This document shows positions 18,502 through 27,315 of a stretch of 64,000 nucleotides of DNA, in pieces. A program made the translations under genes and the position numbers. Below the pieces are notes generated by a model. It worked only from the letters and a program-made list of their open reading frames with translations. It was not told where the DNA came from and did no database searches. This DNA comes from Caulobacteraceae bacterium. Lineage in GTDB: Bacteria; Pseudomonadota; Alphaproteobacteria; Caulobacterales; Caulobacteraceae. Every line of letters begins with the position of its first letter. Position 1 is the first letter of the stretch. The stretch is taken from contig DAIDGR010000041.1 in NCBI GenBank assembly GCA_027452265.1, positions 1 to 64,000 on the forward strand. The letters run 5' to 3'.

Positions 18502-19984
18502 ATCCTGGTCCTGGGTCGCGAGCCTCAGCGCGATCGCGGTCGGCCTGGCGGGGTGCGATCTCGCCCCGGCCTACCAGCCGCCGAACCTGACCGTTCCCGC
18601 GCACTACCAGGAAGTCGGCGCCTGGACGCCCGCGACGCCGGCCGACGCCGCGCCGCGCGGCGACTGGTGGACCCTGTTCGGGGACCCGACCCTGAACGCC
18701 CTCGAACGGCAGGTTGACCAGGCCAACCCCAATCTGGCGGCGGCCGTGGCCAGCTATGATGCTTCGCGCGCCTATGCCGCCGAGGCCGCCTCGGCGCTCT
18801 ATCCCTCTCTCGGGGCGTTGGGGACGACGAGTTTCAATCGCCAGTCGGTCCGGCGCCCGACGCGCGGACCCGGCCCCAACGAGTTCGGCGACAATGCCCT
18901 GGGCCTGGCGGGGTTCTATCAGATCGACTTCTGGGGTCAGGTGCGCAACGAAGTCGCCGCCGGCCGGGCCCAGGCCCAGGCCTCAGCGGCCAATCTCGCT
19001 GTCGCCCGCCTCGGCCTGCAGGCGGAGCTGGCCAACGACTATCTCATCCTGAGGGGTCTCGACGCCCAGCTCAACCTCTTGGACCAGACGGTTATCGCCT
19101 ACGAAAAGGCGGTCGAGCTGACCACCGCGCGGCACAGCGGCGGCGCGTCGTCCGGCCTCGATGTCGACCGGGCCATGACCCAGCTCGCCAGCGCCAAGGC
19201 GCAGATCTCCGACGTGGCCGGTCAAAGGGCGCTGTATGAGCACGCCATCGCCAGCCTGATCGGCCAGAGCGCCTCGGACTTCCGCCTGGCGCCGGCCCTG
19301 ATGCGCGTGGCGATCCCCGCCGTCCCGGCGGGTCTGCCCTCGACCCTTCTGCAGCGTCGACCCGATATTGCGGCGGCCGAACGCCAAGCCTACGCGGCCA
19401 ATCGCGCCATCGGCGTGGCCAAGGCGGCCTTCTTTCCCAACGTGACCCTGGCGCCGGGCGGCGGCTTCCAGAACAACGGCGAGTGGTCGCTGTTCACGAT
19501 TCCCAACTCCTACTGGACGATCGGACCTCAGCTTGCCCTGCCCCTGTTCGAGGGGGGGCTGCGACACGCCCAGCTCGCCGCGGCCGAGGCCCAGTTCCGG
19601 GTCGCCAGCTCCACCTATCGCGCCACCGTGCTCAAGGCCTTCCAGCAGGTCGAGGACCAGCTGGCCCTGGCCAATCATGACGCTCAGGAGGCGATCGATG
19701 AGGCGCAGGCCGTGAAGGCCGCCCAGGCCACGACCAATCTGTCTCTCGTGCGCTATCGCGAAGGGGCGACCAACTATCTCGAGGTCGTGGTGGCCCAGAC
19801 CGCGGAGCTGCAGGCCGAACAGACCGCGCTTTCCCTGGAGACCGCCCGCCAGCAGGCCAGCGTCAATCTCGTGGTCGCCCTGGGCGGCGGCTGGAGCCGC
19901 GCCGACCTGCCCAGCCCGGGCGAAGCCTCACGCCTTCGCGATCCGGACACCGCCCGCCGCGAAGGGGCGCGACCGGCGCCCTGA
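18488..19984 (+). CDS. Outer-membrane efflux lipoprotein (NodT/OprM family)
   Basis: A 498-residue TolC-like channel protein completing the tripartite pump. The N-terminus is a lipoprotein signal (AIAVGLAGCDLAPAYQPP, lipid on the cysteine), as in OprM/NodT proteins. Two repeats of the OEP domain are seen, with paired coiled-coil helices rich in Ala/Gln and the family segment LLQRRPDIAAAERQAYAAN at the start of the second repeat. The ATG at 18488 lies inside the end of the adaptor gene; longer in-frame versions would read through the adaptor in another frame. It converges on the sensor-kinase gene with 28 bases between stops. Confidence 0.93.
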   Translation: MRPARSWSWVASLSAIAVGLAGCDLAPAYQPPNLTVPAHYQEVGAWTPATPADAAPRGDWWTLFGDPTLNALERQVDQANPNLAAAVASYDASRAYAAEAASALYPSLGALGTTSFNRQSVRRPTRGPGPNEFGDNALGLAGFYQIDFWGQVRNEVAAGRAQAQASAANLAVARLGLQAELANDYLILRGLDAQLNLLDQTVIAYEKAVELTTARHSGGASSGLDVDRAMTQLASAKAQISDVAGQRALYEHAIASLIGQSASDFRLAPALMRVAIPAVPAGLPSTLLQRRPDIAAAERQAYAANRAIGVAKAAFFPNVTLAPGGGFQNNGEWSLFTIPNSYWTIGPQLALPLFEGGLRHAQLAAAEAQFRVASSTYRATVLKAFQQVEDQLALANHDAQEAIDEAQAVKAAQATTNLSLVRYREGATNYLEVVVAQTAELQAEQTALSLETARQQASVNLVVALGGGWSRADLPSPGEASRLRDPDTARREGARPAP

Positions 19985-20012
19985 TCCCTGCGGCCCGCGC
20001 GGCTAAGGGCGC

Positions 20013-21371
20013 TCATCCGGTCAGCCACAACCGGGCGATGGCGCCTGGCCCGGCGTCGTCGAACTCCAGGGTAAAGCCGTGCAGCTCGGCCACCGCCGCC
20101 ACCAGGCTGAGCCCAAGGCCGTGACCGGCGACCTGGGCATGGCGCTGACCGCGATAGAAGCGCTTGGTCACCAGGGCCCGTTCGACCTCGGCAATGCCGG
20201 GCCCATTGTCGATCACCTCGAGACTGACGCCCCGCTTCGACCTGGCGAGGCGCAGCCGCACGCGACCGCCCGAAGGCGTGAACTTCACGGCGTTGTCCAC
20301 GAGGTTGGAGATGGCCTCGAAAATCAATTCGCCGTCGGCCTCGATGTCGATGTCGGTCTCACGCTCGACCGCAAGCGCAATCCCGCGCTCGCTGGCAAGG
20401 GGTTCGTAGAGCTCGGCCGCCTGGTCCAGAGCCTCTCCCAGCGACACGCGGCGGCGCGCCAGGCCCCGGCCTCCGGCCTCCAGGGCCGCGATGCGCAGCA
20501 GGGCATGGAAGCGGGCGAGCACGCCATCCGCCTCGGCGACGCAACGGTCGAGAAGGTCGCGGCGGTCATCCCCCGCGGGCAGGCTCTGGGCGGCCCGATC
20601 GAGCGAGGCGCGCAACCGGGTCAGGGGCGAACGCAGCTCGTGCGCCACGCCCTCGCCCACCGTTCGCGCCTGGATGAGCAGGCGCTCGGCCTCGTCCATC
20701 ATGCGATTGACGATCCCGGCCAGTTCGGCGAGCTCGTCCTGGGGGCCATGTTCCGGAAGCCGGAGGGTGAAATCTCCCTGGATGATCCGGTCGCTGGCCG
20801 CGCGCATGGCCTGGATACGCGCCAGGGGCCGGAGACTGAGCGCGATCGCAAGGCCAAGACCCAGGACCACGATCAAGGCGCCGCTGAGCAACAGGGCGCT
20901 CAGCACGATGCGCCGCAGCTCCAGGATCGGGCGAACATCGCGCTCGACGATCAGCACCTCGCCCCAGGGCGTACGCTCCGCAAGGGCCCGGGCCGGCCCG
21001 TCGGGCGAGCGCGGCCGATACCTGACGATGGCGTCCGCGGGCAGGTCCTGAGGCGTCAATGAGGCGTCGCCCGCCACCCGCTCGCCCGTCTGGGCGTACA
21101 GCGCGAACCGCGTCAGGGGATCTCGGGCGGATGCGCGGGCGAAGCCCCCCAGGATCGCCTCGGGCCCGCCGCGCTCCAGAATGTCCGCCTCCGACTGGAT
21201 CGCACGGTCGGTCCGCGCCGTGAGGAAGGCGGCGGTCTGGACGTAGACCAGGCCGAGCAGCAGGACGATGCCCACCGCATAGATCACGCCAAACAAGGCC
21301 GAGAGGCGAAAAGGCGTCGTGCGCCAGAGCCGCGCCGAAAGCCCCTTTGATCTTCCCACGTCAATCCGCAC
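20013..21371 (-). CDS. Sensor histidine kinase (HAMP, two TM)
   Basis: A 452-residue inner-membrane sensor kinase. One TM follows the short cytoplasmic N-terminus (FGVIYAVGIVLLLGLVYV), a periplasmic domain of about 120 residues follows, then a second TM (VLSALLLSGALIVVLGLG) and a HAMP linker. The phosphorylation site is HELRSPLTRLRASLDRA; the ATPase has NLVDNAVKF, DNGPGI and GHGLGLSL. The start is GTG at 21371, overlapping the response-regulator stop by 11 bases. It sits convergent to the RND operon, so control of that pump is possible but only by proximity. The signal is unknown. Confidence 0.93.
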   Translation of the reverse strand: MRIDVGRSKGLSARLWRTTPFRLSALFGVIYAVGIVLLLGLVYVQTAAFLTARTDRAIQSEADILERGGPEAILGGFARASARDPLTRFALYAQTGERVAGDASLTPQDLPADAIVRYRPRSPDGPARALAERTPWGEVLIVERDVRPILELRRIVLSALLLSGALIVVLGLGLAIALSLRPLARIQAMRAASDRIIQGDFTLRLPEHGPQDELAELAGIVNRMMDEAERLLIQARTVGEGVAHELRSPLTRLRASLDRAAQSLPAGDDRRDLLDRCVAEADGVLARFHALLRIAALEAGGRGLARRRVSLGEALDQAAELYEPLASERGIALAVERETDIDIEADGELIFEAISNLVDNAVKFTPSGGRVRLRLARSKRGVSLEVIDNGPGIAEVERALVTKRFYRGQRHAQVAGHGLGLSLVAAVAELHGFTLEFDDAGPGAIARLWLTG

Positions 21372-22038
21372 GCAGACAATATCCGCTGCCGCGCACCGTA
21401 TGGATCAGCGCCGCCGCGCCGGGGGCGTCCAGCTTCTGGCGCAGGCCGCGCACATGCACATCGATCAGGTTGGTGCCGGGATCGAAGCTGTATCCCCAGA
21501 CCTCCTGGAAGATTAGGGTCCGGGTCAGGATCTGCTCCGAGTGACGCAGGAACAGCTCCAGCAGCTTCATCTCCTTGGGAAACAGGCGAAGCTCGCGTGC
21601 GCCGCGCCGCGCCGTATGGGTCACCAGATCAAGCTCGACATCGGCATATCTGAGGACCCGCCGGTCGGCCTCGGATCGGCTTCGGCGGACCATGACCTCG
21701 ACCCGGGCCGCCATTTCGGCGAGCGCGAAGGGCTTGGTGAGATAGTCGTCGCCGCCGGCGCGCAGACCGCGCACCCGCTCGTCCACATCATCCAGGGCGC
21801 TGATCATCAGGATCGGCGTCTCCACGCCCCTGGCCCTCAGCGCCGAGGCGACGCCAAGGCCGTCCAGATCCGGCAGCATGCGATCCAGCGTGATGGCGTC
21901 GAAGCCCCCCTCGGCGGCCAGGTTCAGCCCATCCGCGCCGCTGGTCACACAGGTGACCTCAAAGCCATGCGCCTCCAGCTCGCGGGCGATTTCGCCGGCC
22001 GTCGCCTCGTCGTCCTCAATGGTCAAGACCCTTGGCAT
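21361..22038 (-). CDS. OmpR/PhoB-family response regulator
   Basis: A 225-residue DNA-binding regulator. The receiver begins MPRVLTIEDDEATAGE with the acidic pair, has the phosphoacceptor aspartate in ITLDRMLPDLDGLG, and the lysine in YLTKPFALAEM. The C-terminal winged helix includes FPKEMKLLELFLRHSEQILTR and ends VRGSGYCLRAD. ATG at 22038 is chosen because it starts directly at the receiver strand; an ATG six codons earlier adds only KGSRR-type residues. It is followed by the overlapping sensor kinase. Targets are unknown, although TCAAGCC-type repeats lie in its own upstream region. Confidence 0.94.
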   Translation of the reverse strand: MPRVLTIEDDEATAGEIARELEAHGFEVTCVTSGADGLNLAAEGGFDAITLDRMLPDLDGLGVASALRARGVETPILMISALDDVDERVRGLRAGGDDYLTKPFALAEMAARVEVMVRRSRSEADRRVLRYADVELDLVTHTARRGARELRLFPKEMKLLELFLRHSEQILTRTLIFQEVWGYSFDPGTNLIDVHVRGLRQKLDAPGAAALIHTVRGSGYCLRAD

Positions 22039-22129
22039 GCGCCGCGACCCCTTCAAGGCCCAAGCCCTTCGCGCTGGAGCGCCGCCAAATCAAATCAAGC
22101 CTGTCCCGGCGATCCGGCGGCGCGCGAAC

Positions 22130-22163
22130 GCTTGAATTCCGAGCGAGGACTTCCGTTTCAAGC
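22130..22163. repeat. Spaced inverted repeat GCTTGAA/TTCAAGC
   Basis: GCTTGAA (22130-22136) and TTCAAGC (22157-22163) form 7-bp perfect arms around 20 bases, in the 311-base region between the divergent response-regulator and M16 genes. TCAAGCC also occurs at 22095. They could be binding sites for the adjacent OmpR-type regulator, but this is weak. I see nothing else in that region. Confidence 0.3.
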
Positions 22164-22349
22164 CAGGCGCTCCGCTCGCAATCCGTTCACGCGATTAGAC
22201 CGCAAATCACGCCCGAGGCCAAATGCGCGCGTGCACGACGCCCGGAGGACGGCGAGGCCCAGGCGCGACGCCTTGGCGCCACAGCTTGGACATGCTCCCT
22301 TCCTAAGCGGCGTATCCGGATCAGCTTGGCCGGCGCGCGGGGAGTGTGC

Positions 22350-25256
22350 ATGACCGTTTCACCCAGGGGCGTGGGCGCCCTCGTCGTCGCCGGGCTCACC
22401 GCCGGCCTCATGGCGACGTCCGCCATGGCTCAGGCCCCGACCTCAACGCCGGCCCCACCCCCTTCTGGAGCGCCGAGCGTCGCCAAGGCGCCGGCATGGC
22501 CGCAGGCCGCCAGCGATCTCGCGCCGGACCCGGCCGTGCGGTTTGGCGTCCTGCCCAACGGCATGCGCTATGCGATCATGCGCAACAATACCCCGGCCAG
22601 CGCGGTGTCGATCCGCCTGCGGATCGGCTCCGGTTCGCTGGAGGAGGCCGAGGACGAGCAGGGCCTCGCCCATGTGCTCGAACACATGGCCTTCCGCGGC
22701 TCGCGGAATGTGCCCGCCGGGGACATGATCAAGATCCTTGAGCGCGACGGACTGGCCTTCGGCCCGGACACCAATGCCGAGACCGAGTGGACCCAGACCG
22801 TCTACCAGCTCGATATTCCCCACACCTCGCCCGAGGTCCTGGCGACCGGCCTCATGCTGATGCGGGAAACGGCCGGAAACCTGCTGCTCGACCCCAAGGC
22901 GCTGGACACGGAGCGCGGCGTCGTCCTCTCCGAGGAGCGGCTGCGCGACACGCCGAACTATCGCGCCCTGAAGGCGCAGATCGAGCTGTTCCTCGATGGC
23001 CAGCTGGCCGCCAGACGCTTTCCCATCGGCAAGACCGAGATCATCCGCCACGCCCCGGCGAGCCTCCTGCGGGCCTTCTATGACGCCAATTACCGCCCCG
23101 ACCGGGCGACCCTGGTGGTGGTCGGCGATGTCGATCCCGGCGCGGTCGAGGCCAAGATCCGGGCGCTGTTTGGCGACTGGCGCGGCCAGGGCCCCGAAAC
23201 GCCCGCCCCCGATCTGGGCGCCCCCGCGGCCCGCGGGCTGACCGTCGCCGAGGTGCGCCTGCCCGGGGCCTCGACCTCGGTCATGCTGGGCTGGGCCCGG
23301 CCGTTCGACGCCTCGCCCGACACGAGGGCCAAGGAGATTCGCGAGACGGTCGAAAATCTCGGCCTCGCCGTGCTCAACCGACGCCTGTCGGAGTTGGCCC
23401 ATAGCGCCAATCCGCCCTTCCTCAACGCCAGCGCCGGGACGCAGAACCTGTTCGACTCCGCGCGGATCACCGTGCTTGAGGCGGACTCCACGCCCAGCGC
23501 CTGGAGCGAGGCCCTGGCCGCATCCGAGCGCGAGGTGCGGCGGATCCTGGCCTATGGCGTCACAGAGGCCGAGCTGAGACGCGAGATCGCCGACATGCGC
23601 AGCACCCTGCAGACCGCCGTCGCCGGCGCGTCGACGCGCCTCACGTCGAGCCTGGCCGACGATCTCGTCCGCACGGTCGACGATAACGAGGTGTTCACGC
23701 CGCCCTCGGAGGACCTGGCGACCTTTGACGCGGCGGTCGCGGACCTGACGCCCAAGGCTGTGGACGCCGCCCTGGCGCGTCTCTTTACCGGGGCCGGACC
23801 TCTGGTCGACGTCGCCACGCCCGATCCGATCGCGGGCGGCGAGAGTGCGGTGAAGGCGGCGTTCACCGCGGCGGCGAGCGCCCCGCTGACGGCGCCGGCG
23901 GCGCAGACCGCGGTGACCTGGCCCTACGACCATTTCGGGACGCCGGGGGCGGTGGTGCAGCGGCGCGACATCGCCGATCTGGGCGTCACCGAGGCAACCT
24001 TCGCCAATGGCGTTCGCCTGACCGTCAAGCCCACCCCGTTCCGAAAGGATCAGATCCTGGTGGCGGTGAATGTAGGCGAGGGCCGCGCGGGCCTGCCTCG
24101 GACGGGTCCCAATCGCACCTGGCTCGCCGCCGCCCTGATCCCCGGCGGGCTTGGCCGTCTGTCCTATGACGATGTGCAGCGAGCCCTGGCGGGCAAGGTG
24201 TTCGATCTGAGCTTCTCGGTGGAAGACCGGGCGTTCGCCTTCAAGGGCTCCACGCGGCCGGCCGATCTCGACACCGAGATGCAGCTCGTGGCCGCCTATA
24301 TGAGCGATCCCGGCTATGGAGCCCCCGCCTTCGAGCAGGCCCGAACGGGCCTGTTGAGCGACCTTCCCCAGCTCGACGCCACACCCGATGGCGTGTTCGC
24401 CCGACGGTCAGGCGACCTCCTCAGCCGAGGCGACGCCCGCTTCTCCTTCCCCACGCGCGAGGCGCTTGAGGCGGCGACGCCCAACGATCTGCGCGCCATG
24501 ACCGCCCAGGCCCTGGCCCATGGGCCGGTGGAGGTCACTCTGGTGGGCGATCTGAGCGTCGATCAGGCGATCGCCGCCGTCAGTCGGACGCTCGGCGCCC
24601 TTCCGGCCCGCGAGGCCGGCAAGATCCCGCCCGACGCCGACGAGGTCCGCTTTCCAGAGCCCACGGCGACGCCGATCACGCTCATCGACAGCGGCCGGCC
24701 CGATCAGGCGATCGCCGCCATCGCGTGGCCGATGACCGGCTTTTTCAGCGACATGCAGGCGTCGCGCGCCGACATGCTCGCCGGCGAGGTGCTGCAGAAC
24801 CGGCTGATCGATAAGATCCGTATCGCCGAGGGCAAGACCTACAGCCCCCAGACCGAAGTCGATCTGTCCCAGAGCTTCCCGACCTATGGCTTCGCCCTGG
24901 CGGAGGTGGAGGTGCCGCCGGCCGAGATTCCGGGCTTCTTCGCCTCGGTCAAATCGATCGCCGCCGACATGGCCGACCACGGGGTCAGCGCCGACGAACT
25001 CGAGCGCGCGCGCAATCCGCGCCTCGCCGGCATCAAGCGGGCTCAGCTGACCAACGACTACTGGCTGCTCGATCTGGAGGGCGCCCAGGCCGATCCCCGG
25101 CGCCTGGACCTGATCCGCTCGACCCTGCCGGACTATGCGGCGGTGACCACCAGCGACATCCAGAACGCCGCCCGGCGCTGGCTGAGCGCTGGGAGGGCCT
25201 TCGAACTGGAGATCCACGCCCCGGCGCCGCCCTCCCCTCGGCCCGCATCGCCCTGA
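22350..25256 (+). CDS. Secreted two-domain M16 (pitrilysin-like) zinc protease
   Basis: A 968-residue exported metallopeptidase. The signal peptide ends after ATSAMAQ. The inverted zinc motif HxxEH is HVLEHMAFRGS near residue 110, with the distal glutamate region in ETEWTQTVYQL following. The second, catalytically inactive M16 half begins near the TFANGVRLTVKPTPFRKDQ segment. A fused two-half architecture is usual for periplasmic PqqL-like proteins of this class. ATG at 22350 follows GGGGAGTG; the frame is open upstream to 22032 but without a signal peptide. Repeats of 13 bp begin within the stop codon. The substrate is presumably unfolded or imported peptides. Confidence 0.93.
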   Translation: MTVSPRGVGALVVAGLTAGLMATSAMAQAPTSTPAPPPSGAPSVAKAPAWPQAASDLAPDPAVRFGVLPNGMRYAIMRNNTPASAVSIRLRIGSGSLEEAEDEQGLAHVLEHMAFRGSRNVPAGDMIKILERDGLAFGPDTNAETEWTQTVYQLDIPHTSPEVLATGLMLMRETAGNLLLDPKALDTERGVVLSEERLRDTPNYRALKAQIELFLDGQLAARRFPIGKTEIIRHAPASLLRAFYDANYRPDRATLVVVGDVDPGAVEAKIRALFGDWRGQGPETPAPDLGAPAARGLTVAEVRLPGASTSVMLGWARPFDASPDTRAKEIRETVENLGLAVLNRRLSELAHSANPPFLNASAGTQNLFDSARITVLEADSTPSAWSEALAASEREVRRILAYGVTEAELRREIADMRSTLQTAVAGASTRLTSSLADDLVRTVDDNEVFTPPSEDLATFDAAVADLTPKAVDAALARLFTGAGPLVDVATPDPIAGGESAVKAAFTAAASAPLTAPAAQTAVTWPYDHFGTPGAVVQRRDIADLGVTEATFANGVRLTVKPTPFRKDQILVAVNVGEGRAGLPRTGPNRTWLAAALIPGGLGRLSYDDVQRALAGKVFDLSFSVEDRAFAFKGSTRPADLDTEMQLVAAYMSDPGYGAPAFEQARTGLLSDLPQLDATPDGVFARRSGDLLSRGDARFSFPTREALEAATPNDLRAMTAQALAHGPVEVTLVGDLSVDQAIAAVSRTLGALPAREAGKIPPDADEVRFPEPTATPITLIDSGRPDQAIAAIAWPMTGFFSDMQASRADMLAGEVLQNRLIDKIRIAEGKTYSPQTEVDLSQSFPTYGFALAEVEVPPAEIPGFFASVKSIAADMADHGVSADELERARNPRLAGIKRAQLTNDYWLLDLEGAQADPRRLDLIRSTLPDYAAVTTSDIQNAARRWLSAGRAFELEIHAPAPPSPRPASP

Positions 25257-25291
25257 GTCTTCGCCCAGAGTCTTCGCCCAGAGTCTTCGCC
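25255..25291 (+). repeat. 13-bp tandem repeat, GAGTCTTCGCCCA, 2.9 copies
   Basis: Copies start at 25255, 25268 and 25281; the third is cut to GAGTCTTCGCC. Every copy opens with GAGTC, a GANTC site of the kind methylated by CcrM in Caulobacter-like bacteria. It begins within the M16 stop codon and ends 65 bases before the mrp-like start. Confidence 0.85.
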
Positions 25292-25355
25292 TTAGGTCCC
25301 GGACACAGGTTCCCCCGCACTACGGGCTGTTGTCAGGGGCCGGGATCGACCCGAT

Positions 25356-26462
25356 ATGGGCGCCATGAACCCGCTGCCCTCCGACGCGCATAAGGCCGCC
25401 CTGGCGGCCCTCGACGCCATCGCCGATCCGCTCACGGGCCAGGGTCTGGCGGCCGCGGGTCGCATTCTCGGCCTCGAGGTCGAGGCCGGTCGGGCCCGCT
25501 GCGTCATCGCCGCGCCGGCGCCCGAGGCCGGGCGATTCGCCGCCGTCCGCGACGCCGCCGAACAGGCGCTGGCCAGGCTTCCGGGCGTTGCCCGGGCCCA
25601 GGTGGTGCTGACTGCGCGGGCCGATCCCGCCGCCCCGCCCCGCCGGGCGGCGCGCATCGCCCCCGACCCCCGGGCCAATCCCGGCGCGGGCGAGGCGGCG
25701 CCGCGGCTGGACGGGGTGCGCCGCGCGGTCGCCGTGGCCAGCGGCAAGGGGGGCGTGGGCAAGTCCACCGTGGCGGTGAACCTGGCCTGCGCCTTCGCCC
25801 GGCTGGGCCTCGCCACCGGTCTGGTGGACGCCGATATCTATGGCCCCTCGGCGCCGCGCATGCTGGGCGTGAGCGAGGCCCCGGCCTTCGTTGGGGGCAA
25901 GCTTGAGCCGGTCCGCGTCCATGGGATCGAAGTCATGTCCATCGGCCTCCTGGTGGCCGAGGACGCCGCCATGATCTGGCGGGGGCCCATGGCCTCACAG
26001 GCGCTGCGCCAGATGTTGCAGGAGGTGCGCTGGGGCGGCGAGGCGGGCCTCGACATGCTGGTCATCGATCTGCCGCCGGGCACGGGCGACGTTCACCTGA
26101 CCCTGGCCCAGAAGCTGGCGCTCGATGGCGTGATCATCGTCTCCACACCCTCGGAAGTGGCCCTGGCCGATGCGCGCCGCGCCCACGCCATGTTCGGCAA
26201 GCTGAACCCACCCGTCCCGGTCCTGGGCGTGATCGAGAACATGGCCTATTTCGCTAACCCGGCCACGGGCGCGGCCATCCCGATCTTTGGCCATGGGGAG
26301 GCGCGGGCCGAAGCCGCGCGTCTGGGGGCGCCCTTCCTGGGAGAAATCCCCATCGACATGGCCGTGCGGCGCGGCGGCGACGAGGGGGCCCCGGTCACCG
26401 CGGTCGACCCGGACAGCGACGCGGCCCGGCGCTTCACCGATATCGCCCGGGCCTTGCTGTAG
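25356..26462 (+). CDS. Mrp/NBP35-type iron-sulfur carrier ATPase
   Basis: A 368-residue P-loop ATPase thought to help assemble or carry Fe-S clusters. An N-terminal MIP18/DUF59-like domain of about 80 residues is followed by a linker and the deviant Walker A VASGKGGVGKSTVAVNLA, then VDADIYGPSAPRML and the switch-like IDLPPGTGDVHLT. In most ApbC/Mrp proteins a CxxC motif follows ENM-YF; here the segment is ENMAYFANPATGAAIPIFGHG, without cysteines. Some alphaproteobacterial Mrp proteins share that loss, to my knowledge. ATG at 25356; a second at 25365 is an alternative start. It converges on the membrane-protein gene with 10 bases between stops. Confidence 0.92.
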   Translation: MGAMNPLPSDAHKAALAALDAIADPLTGQGLAAAGRILGLEVEAGRARCVIAAPAPEAGRFAAVRDAAEQALARLPGVARAQVVLTARADPAAPPRRAARIAPDPRANPGAGEAAPRLDGVRRAVAVASGKGGVGKSTVAVNLACAFARLGLATGLVDADIYGPSAPRMLGVSEAPAFVGGKLEPVRVHGIEVMSIGLLVAEDAAMIWRGPMASQALRQMLQEVRWGGEAGLDMLVIDLPPGTGDVHLTLAQKLALDGVIIVSTPSEVALADARRAHAMFGKLNPPVPVLGVIENMAYFANPATGAAIPIFGHGEARAEAARLGAPFLGEIPIDMAVRRGGDEGAPVTAVDPDSDAARRFTDIARALL

Positions 26463-26472
26463 GGAAGGGCCT

Positions 26473-27252
26473 TCAGTTCCGGATCGGCCAGAGCGCCACG
26501 ACGCGCATCGCGGCCTGGCCGAACGCGGGCAGCCCATAGACATAGGCGGCGGCGTATTCGGCGCTGAGCAGGCCCACGGCGCCGGCGACGAAGGCGGGAT
26601 GGAGGCGGCCCCGGCGCACCAGGTCCCAGATCGTCATGCCTCCGATGATCAGGATGTTGCCGTAGAAGATCTCCACGAACCGGGTCGTGGCGTCGCTGGC
26701 CTGGGGGATCAGCGAGCCGGTGACGCCCTGGACGGCCAGCAACAGCCGATAGAAGCCGGGATCCGCCAAGGAGACGCTGGCCAGGAGCATCAGCCGCTTG
26801 TGGATGGCGCTCTGGCCCCGGAAGGCGAGCGCCACGAGGGTGAGGACGCCAAAGCCCCCCAGATCGGCGATGTTCACGGCGATCAGGGCCCCGGGATGCC
26901 TGGAGGTCGCGTCATACTGGGCCCGCGCGGTCAGAGACGCCGCCGCCCCGAGGACGAGCATCAGGCCGACCCAGACCACGGCCAGGCGACCCAGCTTCAT
27001 ATGCAGATCCACCCGGTCGCGGTTCACCAGCGCGATCTGGGCGGTGAGGATGACCAGCCAGGCGACAAAAACCAGGGCGTGGAGGTGGATCACCAGGGAC
27101 GCCGGCGGCGTCTGAGCCAGAAAATGGGGAAGGTCCGCGGCAAATCCGCTGGCGATGCCCACCCACAGAAGGCCCAGCCATAGGATGTAGATCTTTCGGT
27201 CGTCCCGCGGATCGATGTCCCAGCCGTGATCCGCCTGAACGATCGCCGTCAT
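26473..27252 (-). CDS. Polytopic membrane protein of unknown function
   Basis: A 259-residue integral membrane protein with about seven hydrophobic segments, for example YILWLGLLWVGIASGFAA, HLHALVFVAWLVILTAQIAL and LAVVWVGLMLVLGAAASL. Conserved-looking histidines and arginines sit near the membrane faces (VIHLHAL, DLHMKLGRL, SAIHKRLMLLAS), a layout also seen in DUF2306-like proteins. I do not know its function. ATG at 27252; it stands alone, with converging mrp-like gene downstream and the GPH transporter ending 64 bases upstream. Confidence 0.8.
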   Translation of the reverse strand: MTAIVQADHGWDIDPRDDRKIYILWLGLLWVGIASGFAADLPHFLAQTPPASLVIHLHALVFVAWLVILTAQIALVNRDRVDLHMKLGRLAVVWVGLMLVLGAAASLTARAQYDATSRHPGALIAVNIADLGGFGVLTLVALAFRGQSAIHKRLMLLASVSLADPGFYRLLLAVQGVTGSLIPQASDATTRFVEIFYGNILIIGGMTIWDLVRRGRLHPAFVAGAVGLLSAEYAAAYVYGLPAFGQAAMRVVALWPIRN

Positions 27253-27315
27253 CTCGCCCCCCGTCCCGACCGCCGACGGGACGAAACTAGGAAGCGCCGC
27301 AATCTATGGTCAAGC

